A stretch of DNA of 57,082 bases from an uncultured Blautia sp. (GTDB taxonomy: Bacteria > Bacillota > Clostridia > Lachnospirales > Lachnospiraceae): positions 1 through 57,082 of the forward strand of contig URVB01000021.1 of NCBI GenBank assembly GCA_900551075.1, read 5' to 3'. The translations under genes were made by a program, and so were the position numbers. Numbering within the stretch: position 1 is the first letter of the stretch; every line of letters begins with the position of its first letter. The notes below the pieces were generated by a model. The model did no database searches, had not been told where the DNA came from, and was given only the letters and a program-made list of their open reading frames with translations. Shown piece by piece: positions 51,001 to 57,082 of this stretch.

Positions 51001-51774
51001 ATGGTTCATTTTGTGGGAGCAGGACCGGGAGCACCGGATCTGATAACAGTAAGAGGAAAACAGTACCTGGAAGAGGCGGATGTGATCATTTATGCGGGTT
51101 CTCTGGTAAATCCTCAGCTTTTGGAATATACGAAGGATGTCTGTACGATTCATAACAGTGCCAGGATGACGCTGGAAGAGGTCATCTCTGTAATAGAAAA
51201 GGCAGAAGCAGAAGGAAAGACCACAGTGCGCTTACATACAGGAGATCCATGTCTGTACGGGGCGATCAGAGAGCAGATGGATATTCTGGATGAAAAGGGG
51301 ATTGCCTATGATTCCTGTCCGGGTGTAAGTTCTTTCTGCGGGGCAGCAGGTGCGTTGAATCTGGAGTATACGCTTCCGGATATTTCCCAGAGCGTCATCA
51401 TTACCAGAATGGAGGGAAGGACCCCGGTTCCATCTAAGGAGAGCATTCAGTCCTTTGCGGCTCATGAGGCGACTATGGTGGTATTTTTGAGTACCGGAAT
51501 GCTGGAAGAGCTGAGCCGGAGGCTGATTGAGGGCGGTTATCGGGAAGATACGCCGGCCGCAATTGTGTATAAGGCCACCTGGGAGGATGAGAAGAAGTTT
51601 CTCTGTACGGTGGGTACTCTGGCGCAGACAGCAAGGGAGCAGCAGATTACGAAAACCGCGCTCATGATCATCGGAGATGTGGTCAAAGCGGCGCATTATG
51701 ACCGTTCCAGGCTGTATGACCCCGGATTCACGACAGAATTCCGTAAGGCAAGCAAAGAAAATGAGAATGCTTGA
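51001..51774 (+). CDS. cbiF: Cobalt-precorrin-4 C(11)-methyltransferase
   Basis: 257 aa tetrapyrrole methylase (VHFVGAGPGAPDLITVRGKQYLEEADVIIYAGSLV; GDPCLYGAIREQ; GVSSFCGAAGAL), matching CobM/CbiF. It methylates C11 before ring contraction is resolved by CbiG. The start follows the cbiL stop by three bases with a GGAGAA site in the cbiL end. Confidence 0.94.
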   Translation: MVHFVGAGPGAPDLITVRGKQYLEEADVIIYAGSLVNPQLLEYTKDVCTIHNSARMTLEEVISVIEKAEAEGKTTVRLHTGDPCLYGAIREQMDILDEKGIAYDSCPGVSSFCGAAGALNLEYTLPDISQSVIITRMEGRTPVPSKESIQSFAAHEATMVVFLSTGMLEELSRRLIEGGYREDTPAAIVYKATWEDEKKFLCTVGTLAQTAREQQITKTALMIIGDVVKAAHYDRSRLYDPGFTTEFRKASKENENA

Positions 51775-51801
51775 AATAAAGCTTAGAAAAGGCAGGCTTT
51801 C

Positions 51802-52863
51802 ATGAAAATTTCCATGATCTGTTTCAGTCTGACAGGACAGCAGACGGGCGAACGTCTGGCAGAGGGACTGCGTGCAGGGAAGCATCAGGTTACCCTGGAA
51901 TGGAAAAGTAAATATTTGCCGGATTCGATTTCCCAAAATACCGGGAGCTGGGCGCGGCAGCAGTTTTTGCAGTCAGATGGGATTGTTTTTATTGGCGCCT
52001 GCGGAATTGCAGTGCGCAGCATTGCACCTTCGGTTGCAAGCAAAAAATCAGACCCCGCAGTGCTGGTGATCGATGAGTGCGGAAAATTTGTGATCTCTCT
52101 TCTTTCCGGTCATTTGGGAGGAGCCAATGCACTTGCACTTGAAGCAGCAGAGATTCTGGAGGCGCAGCCGGTTGTGACAACGGCTACGGATCTGCATGGC
52201 AGATTTGCAGTGGATGTGTTTGCAAAGCAAAATGGCTGTGCACTCTTTCATATGAAGGCTGCAAAGGAGGTCTCCGCTGCTCTTCTTGCAGGGAAAACAG
52301 TTGGATTTTACAGTGATGTACCCTGGGAGGGAGCGCTTCCCAAGGGGCTGGTTCCCTGTGACAGACAGGGTCTGCCGCTTGGGAAGGAGATCGGGAGGCC
52401 GGACCTTGGCATTGCAGTCAGCATTTTTGAGGAATGCCTTCCGTTTGCTTCGACTGTCCAGGTAGTGCCCAGGATCGTGGCCCTTGGACTGGGCTGCCGC
52501 AGGGGAAAGGATGCGGAAGGGATTTTAAAGGCTGTGGAGGAACGGCTTAAGGAAAGCGGCATTTACAGAGAGGCGGTCGTATGTATGGCGAGGATTGATT
52601 TAAAAAAGGATGAGCCGGGTATCCTGGTATTGGCAGAAAAGTGGAAGCTTCCGTTTGTCGCCTTTGGGGAGGAAGCGCTGTTGAAGGTTCCGGGAGAGTT
52701 TACGGCTTCTTCTTTTGTGAAGCAGGTGACCGGTGTAGAGAATGTCTGTGAGCGGAGTGCGGTCCTTGCCTCCGGCCGGGGAACACTCATTCAGAAAAAA
52801 ACAGGAAAAAATGGTGTGACGACTGCTCTGGCAGTACGGGATTGGAGGATACGCTTTGAATAA
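51802..52863 (+). CDS. cbiG: Cobalt-precorrin-5A hydrolase
   Basis: 353 aa CbiG, which opens the delta-lactone after ring contraction, releasing acetaldehyde; another marker of the anaerobic route. The N-terminal part has SGHLGGANALALEAAEIL and the C-terminal part GLGCRRGKDAEGIL..., both typical. It overlaps the start of cbiH by 8 bases. The ribosome site (AAAGGCAGG) is modest. Confidence 0.93.
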   Translation: MKISMICFSLTGQQTGERLAEGLRAGKHQVTLEWKSKYLPDSISQNTGSWARQQFLQSDGIVFIGACGIAVRSIAPSVASKKSDPAVLVIDECGKFVISLLSGHLGGANALALEAAEILEAQPVVTTATDLHGRFAVDVFAKQNGCALFHMKAAKEVSAALLAGKTVGFYSDVPWEGALPKGLVPCDRQGLPLGKEIGRPDLGIAVSIFEECLPFASTVQVVPRIVALGLGCRRGKDAEGILKAVEERLKESGIYREAVVCMARIDLKKDEPGILVLAEKWKLPFVAFGEEALLKVPGEFTASSFVKQVTGVENVCERSAVLASGRGTLIQKKTGKNGVTTALAVRDWRIRFE

Positions 52864-53587
52864 AATATATGTAGTTGGAATCGGGCCTGGTGCTTATGAG
52901 CAAATGACAGGGAAAGCAATCCAGGCATTGCAGGACAGTGATGTGATTATCGGTTACACGGTGTACGTGGACCTGGTAAAGGAGCACTTTCCGGGCAAAG
53001 AGTTTATGACCACACCCATGAAAAAGGAAGTGGACCGCTGCGTTCTGGCTTTTGAAGAAGCAAAAAAGGGCGGAACGGTGTCCATGATCTGCAGCGGTGA
53101 TGCAGGCGTATACGGAATGGCAGGACTGATGTATGAGGTCGGCGTGAATTATCCGGAAATTGAGCTTAAAATCATCCCTGGAGTGACCGCCGCAGCCGGA
53201 GGTGCAGCAGTTCTGGGAGCTCCGTTGATCCATGATTTCTGTCTGATCAGCTTAAGTGACCTTCTGACTCCCTGGGAGAAGATCGAGGCACGGCTTCTGG
53301 GTGCTTCACAGGCGGATTTTGTCATTTGTCTCTACAATCCTTCCAGCAGAAAGCGCCATGATTATCTTAAGAAGGCCTGTGATCTGATGATGCAGTATAA
53401 AGCTCCGGATACGGTCTGCGGGATTGTGTCGCAGATCGCAAGAGAGGGAGAGACAGCGAAGGTCCTGACCTTAAAAGAGCTGCGCGACACACCGGTGGAT
53501 ATGTTTACCACCGTCTTTATCGGAAATTCTCAAACGAAGGAGATCGGCGGTAAAATGGTAACGCCAAGAGGTTATCAAAATGTATAA
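52856..53587 (+). CDS. cbiH: Precorrin-3B / cobalt-factor III C(17)-methyltransferase
   Basis: 243 aa tetrapyrrole methylase (KIYVVGIGPGAYEQMTGKAIQALQDSDVIIGYTVY; SGDAGVYGMAGLM; LSDLLTPW), matching CobJ/CbiH, the ring-contracting methyltransferase. It starts with TTG at 52856, with a GGAGGA site 6 bases upstream inside cbiG. It overlaps the next gene by 8 bases. Confidence 0.95.
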   Translation: MNKIYVVGIGPGAYEQMTGKAIQALQDSDVIIGYTVYVDLVKEHFPGKEFMTTPMKKEVDRCVLAFEEAKKGGTVSMICSGDAGVYGMAGLMYEVGVNYPEIELKIIPGVTAAAGGAAVLGAPLIHDFCLISLSDLLTPWEKIEARLLGASQADFVICLYNPSSRKRHDYLKKACDLMMQYKAPDTVCGIVSQIAREGETAKVLTLKELRDTPVDMFTTVFIGNSQTKEIGGKMVTPRGYQNV

Positions 53588-55547
53588 AGTTCTTGTTTTT
53601 GCGGGAACCACGGAGGGCTATGCCATATGCCGGTTCCTGTCAAAAAATCATATTCCGGTTTATGCCTGCGTGGCAACCGGCTATGGAAGCAGGTCCCTGA
53701 AAGAGAGCGCTTATCTGAAGGTCAGTGCAAAGCGTCTGACAGGTGAAGAGATGGAAGCGCTGTTTCATGAGGTACAGCCGGAGCTTATTCTGGATGCAAC
53801 GCACCCTTACGCGGCTGTTGTGACGGAGAACATCCGGGAAGCCTGTGCACATGCGGGGCTGCCCTGTCAGAGAGTGCTCCGGGAGGAGGGCCGTCAGACA
53901 GAGGATGCTGTCTATGTGGAAAGCATGGAGGCAGCAGCAGAATATCTGAAAGGGACAGAAGGAAATGTTCTTTTGACAACCGGAAGTAAGGAGCTGAAAG
54001 TTTTTACACAGCTTCCGGATTATCAGGACAGACTTTACGCCAGAGTGCTCTCTCTGCCTTCTGTTATGGAAGCCTGCAGTGCGCTTGGCCTGGAGGGAAA
54101 GCACCTGATCGGTATGCAGGGTCCTTTTTCTATGGAAATGAATGCGGCAATGCTCCGTCAGTATGATTGCCGTTATCTTGTAACGAAGGATTCAGGCAGG
54201 GCAGGAGGCTTTTGGGAGAAGATCGAGGCTGCGCTTTCCTGTGGGGCGGTTCCTGTGATCATCGGTCGTCCGCTCATTGAAACCGGCATTTCCCTGAAGG
54301 AGTGCAAAAAGCTCCTGTCCGAGAGATTTGGCATTCGGTCGAAGCCGCACGTGACGCTTCTCGGGATCGGTATGGGAAGTGAGGGTACGCTGACTGTAGA
54401 AGGAAGACGTGCCGTTGACAGAGCAGACCTTCTGATCGGGGCTTCCCGTATGGTGGAGGCGGTAAGAAAGCCGCATCAGGATGTTTTTATGGAATATCGA
54501 AGCGAGAAGATTGGAGAGTATATCAATCTTCACCGTGAATATGAAAATATTGTGATAGTCTTATCGGGAGATGTGGGATTTTACAGCGGTGCCAAAAAGC
54601 TTCTGGAGCTTTTGGGAGAGGAGACGGAGGTGCTCTGCGGAATTTCTTCCGTTGTTTATTTTATGGCGAAGGTGGGACTTTCCTGGGACGATGCCAGGAT
54701 TGTCAGTGCTCATGGAAAAAGCTGCAATCTGGTTTCACTGATACGCCACAATCCCAAGGTATTTGCCATTCTTGGAACAAGAGATGGAGCTGCCAGGCTG
54801 GCACAGAAGCTGGTGTATTACGGCATGGGGGAGGTCCTGCTTTATGTGGGCGAAAACCTTTCTTACGAAAATGAGAAGATTTTTGTGAAGCCTGCGAAGG
54901 AATTGACGGATTATGAGGGAGATGCCCTGAGTGTTGTCTGTGCATATCACGCAGCGGCAGTACCGATGTCTGCAACTCACGGTGTGAGGGATGAGGCTTT
55001 TATCCGGGGAAGGGCGCCGATGACAAAGGAGGAGGTGCGCACGGTATCTCTGGCGAAGCTCGGGCTTACGGAAACCTCCGTCTGTTATGATATAGGGGCA
55101 GGAACCGGCTCTGTGTCTGTGGAAATGGCACTTCGCGCTGTAGAGGGCAAGGTCTGTGCCATTGAAAAAAAGGAAGAGGCTGCACAGCTTCTGGAGGAAA
55201 ACAAGCGAAAATTTGCGGTGGATAATCTGGAGGTCATCCGGGGAACTGCGCCGGAAGCACTAAAAGAGCTTCCAACGCCGACACATGCCTTTATCGGCGG
55301 TTCTTCGGGTAATCTGAAGGAAATTGTAGAATTGCTGCTTCAGAAGAATGAGAATGTTAGGATTGTGATCAACTGCATCACTCTGGAAACAGTTGCGGAG
55401 GCACTGCACACGATCAAAGAATTCGGCTTCACGGAGACGGATATTGTACAGATGAGCGTGTCCAAATCCAGGGAGCTGGGGCGTTATCATATGATGATGG
55501 GAGAAAATCCGATCTATATCATTACCTGCCGGAAATACACTGTTTAG
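53580..55547 (+). CDS. cbiJET: Triple fusion: cobalt-precorrin-6A reductase + C5 and C15 methyltransferase/decarboxylase (CbiJ-CbiE-CbiT)
   Basis: 655 aa, three enzymes in one chain. Residues 1-255 are CbiJ/CobK reductase (VLVFAGTTEGYAICRFL; ILDATHPYA). Residues about 257-450 are CbiE methyltransferase (VTLLGIGMGSEGTLTVEGRRAVDRADLLIGASRM; LSGDVGFYSGAKKL). Residues about 455-655 are CbiT (VCYDIGAGTGSVSVEMAL; FIGGSSGNLKEIVE), which methylates C15 and decarboxylates. CbiE-CbiT fusions (CobL) are common; the added reductase is less so. All key loops are intact. Confidence 0.93.
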   Translation: MYKVLVFAGTTEGYAICRFLSKNHIPVYACVATGYGSRSLKESAYLKVSAKRLTGEEMEALFHEVQPELILDATHPYAAVVTENIREACAHAGLPCQRVLREEGRQTEDAVYVESMEAAAEYLKGTEGNVLLTTGSKELKVFTQLPDYQDRLYARVLSLPSVMEACSALGLEGKHLIGMQGPFSMEMNAAMLRQYDCRYLVTKDSGRAGGFWEKIEAALSCGAVPVIIGRPLIETGISLKECKKLLSERFGIRSKPHVTLLGIGMGSEGTLTVEGRRAVDRADLLIGASRMVEAVRKPHQDVFMEYRSEKIGEYINLHREYENIVIVLSGDVGFYSGAKKLLELLGEETEVLCGISSVVYFMAKVGLSWDDARIVSAHGKSCNLVSLIRHNPKVFAILGTRDGAARLAQKLVYYGMGEVLLYVGENLSYENEKIFVKPAKELTDYEGDALSVVCAYHAAAVPMSATHGVRDEAFIRGRAPMTKEEVRTVSLAKLGLTETSVCYDIGAGTGSVSVEMALRAVEGKVCAIEKKEEAAQLLEENKRKFAVDNLEVIRGTAPEALKELPTPTHAFIGGSSGNLKEIVELLLQKNENVRIVINCITLETVAEALHTIKEFGFTETDIVQMSVSKSRELGRYHMMMGENPIYIITCRKYTV

Positions 55548-55565
55548 AAGAGAGGAGAACATCGG

Positions 55566-57041
55566 ATGAAGATTCCAAGAATCCTTTTGGCAGCAGGAGC
55601 CAGCGGAAGCGGAAAAACCCTGATCACCTGCGGACTTTTGCAGGTATTGGCAAACCGGGGCAAAAAAGCGGCATCCTTTAAATGCGGCCCTGATTACATT
55701 GACCCTATGTTTCACAGCCGTGTGATAGGAACAAGCTCCGGAAATCTGGACACTTTCTTTACTTCCAGAGAACGGACCCGGTATCTGCTTGGCATCAATG
55801 CCGCGGATTGTGATATCGCGGTTATGGAAGGGGTTATGGGATATTATGATGGCGTCGGAGGGATCACCTCCCGGGCAAGCGCTTATGACCTGGCAGATGC
55901 GACGGATACCCCGGTGGTGCTGATTGTGAACAGCAAGGGAATGAGTGTTTCCCTGGCTGCCTATGTGAAGGGCTTTTTGGAATACAAAGAAAACAGCCAT
56001 ATTCAGGGTGTGATTCTGAATCAGATGTCTCCGATGCTTTATCCGAGGATGAAGAAGCTACTGGAAGAAGAGCTGGGGATTGCCGTGCTTGGATATGTGC
56101 CGAAGGCGGAGGAATGTGTGATTGAGAGCCGCCATCTTGGGCTTGTACTTCCGGAAGAGATTCCGGAATTAAAGGAGCGCCTTTTAAAGCTTGCGGAGGT
56201 CTTGGAGAAATCCCTGGATATAGAAGGGATTTTGGCATTGGCCTCGAAGGCCGGGGAATTGCGGGCACCGGAAGAGCTGTACAGTGAAGACCCGGTATTT
56301 TCCTACAGAGCTTCGAAGCCCATACGCATTGGAGTGGCGGATGATGAGGCTTTCTGTTTCTTCTATCAGGATAATTTCCGCCTTCTTCAGGAGATGGGGG
56401 CGGAGCTGGTGCATTTTTCTCCTCTTCATGACGGACGGCTTCCGGATGGGCTGGATGGACTTTTGCTTTATGGCGGGTATCCGGAGCTGCATGGGAAGGT
56501 ACTGGAAGAGAATGTATCCATGCGGGAGGCGCTGGCAGCGGCTCTGCGCGGGGGAATGCCCGGTATGGCAGAATGCGGCGGATTCATGTATCTTCATGAG
56601 GAAATGGAAGGAATGGACGGCAAAATGTACAAAATGGCAGGTGTGATTCCCGGCAGGGTATTCCGGACGCGGAGGCTTGGACGGTTCGGGTATGTTACGC
56701 TTACGCAGAATCCAAAGAGTATGAAACCAGAGACCGCTCACGAAGACGGCAAAGCAGCGGATGCAGCAGGCCCGGAGCAGAGGTTTTTCGGCTCAGAGCT
56801 TATGGGAGAAATTCCTGCCCATGAATTTCATTACTTTGATTCTGCAAACTGCGGGGATGCCTTTTATGCGTCAAAGCCCGGGAGCGGCCGGGGCTGGAAC
56901 TGCATGCATGCGGCCGGGAGACTCCTCGCAGGCTTTCCGCATCTGTATTATTACGGGAATCCCCGGGTTCCGAAGCGGTTTCTGGAAAATTGCCTGAAAT
57001 ATCAGGAGGAACGACAGGCTTCAGAAACAGAAGGAGAATAA
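55566..57041 (+). CDS. cbiA: Cobyrinate a,c-diamide synthase
   Basis: 491 aa. The P-loop GASGSGKT is at residues 11-18, followed by KCGPDYIDPMFH; the C-terminal half is a glutamine amidotransferase with GGYPELHGKVL and the nucleophile cysteine in GMAECGGFMYL. It amidates the a and c side chains of cobyrinate using glutamine and ATP. It starts 18 bases after cbiJET. A GAGAGGAG site precedes ATG 55566. Confidence 0.95.
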   Translation: MKIPRILLAAGASGSGKTLITCGLLQVLANRGKKAASFKCGPDYIDPMFHSRVIGTSSGNLDTFFTSRERTRYLLGINAADCDIAVMEGVMGYYDGVGGITSRASAYDLADATDTPVVLIVNSKGMSVSLAAYVKGFLEYKENSHIQGVILNQMSPMLYPRMKKLLEEELGIAVLGYVPKAEECVIESRHLGLVLPEEIPELKERLLKLAEVLEKSLDIEGILALASKAGELRAPEELYSEDPVFSYRASKPIRIGVADDEAFCFFYQDNFRLLQEMGAELVHFSPLHDGRLPDGLDGLLLYGGYPELHGKVLEENVSMREALAAALRGGMPGMAECGGFMYLHEEMEGMDGKMYKMAGVIPGRVFRTRRLGRFGYVTLTQNPKSMKPETAHEDGKAADAAGPEQRFFGSELMGEIPAHEFHYFDSANCGDAFYASKPGSGRGWNCMHAAGRLLAGFPHLYYYGNPRVPKRFLENCLKYQEERQASETEGE

Positions 57042-57066
57042 GATATAAGACGAAGAGGTAAGGCAA

Positions 57067-57082
57067 ATGAACCATACGATCG
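57067..57082 (+). CDS. Start of the next gene, cut by the window end
   Basis: ATG at 57067 with a GAGGTAAGG site upstream begins MNHTI; only five codons are seen. By position it is probably another cobalamin gene such as cbiB, cbiC or cobD, but five residues do not decide this. Confidence 0.4.

Overview
The window reads as chromosome from an anaerobic, Gram-positive Clostridia-type bacterium, most likely a gut Lachnospiraceae member. This rests on strong AGGAGG-type Shine-Dalgarno sites, sigma-A-like promoters, many stem-loop terminators, lipoproteins, luxS, radical-SAM maturases for [FeFe]-hydrogenase, an anaerobic (cbi-type) cobalamin pathway and molybdenum-hydroxylase/purine genes. Genus and species cannot be fixed by eye. 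No rRNA, tRNA, CRISPR array or intact transposase was seen.

Layout. (1) 1-10.3 kb: a molybdenum hydroxylase/purine catabolism locus. On the + strand are the three subunits of a xanthine-dehydrogenase-type enzyme (first one cut by the window edge), then yqeB, yqeC and a MocA-like cytidylyltransferase, which mark selenium-dependent molybdenum hydroxylases. On the - strand, from a divergent promoter near 10.4 kb, are ygeX (diaminopropionate ammonia-lyase), ygeY, ygeW and carbamate kinase. A MATE remnant lies between the two blocks. (2) 10.5-17 kb: a DUF1015 gene, an unknown gene sharing a 21-bp-arm terminator with it, then cysD-cysNC followed directly by a sulfotransferase-like gene. The last three look like a PAPS-making and sulfate-transfer operon with no sulfate-reduction genes. 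(3) 17-23.5 kb: TspO, an OmpR/EnvZ-like two-component pair, a NiaR-type repressor, and a SPFH/zinc-ribbon/TPM trio like part of the Bacillus ydj operon. (4) 23.5-29.7 kb: a YheO-type regulator divergent from dihydropyrimidinase hydA, a cysteine desulfidase-like gene with a DAACS transporter, and an XdhC-like protein with inverted domain order; hydA and XdhC link functionally back to region 1. (5) 29.7-33.3 kb: a candidate structured leader RNA, then TM1266-hydE-hydG, then an SH3 lipoprotein. (6) 33.4-36.7 kb: a gene graveyard with fragments of a response regulator, a class A PBP, an ABC ATPase, alanine racemase and a UvrD-like helicase, plus an intact HIT gene and a diverged 63-bp direct repeat. 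(7) 36.7-48.7 kb: XRE-cupin regulator with MBL hydrolase, BlaI/BlaR1-like pair, luxS, trpS, a cyclophilin lipoprotein, mnmM-like methyltransferase, a coenzyme A block (coaBC, panT-like ECF component, coaX), a MATE transporter and an RluA-type pseudouridine synthase. (8) 48.8 kb to the end: a 26-bp tandem duplication, a near-consensus promoter, a cobalamin riboswitch and cbiD-cbiL-cbiF-cbiG-cbiH-cbiJET-cbiA, continuing past the window.

How it fits together: regions 1 and 4 plausibly oxidise, open and deaminate purine-derived compounds to pyruvate, ammonia, CO2 and ATP (via carbamoyl phosphate). The best candidates for something not well described are the cysD-cysNC-sulfotransferase operon and the attenuator-like leader before TM1266-hydE-hydG. 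Positions were read by eye; no alignment, folding or database search was run.
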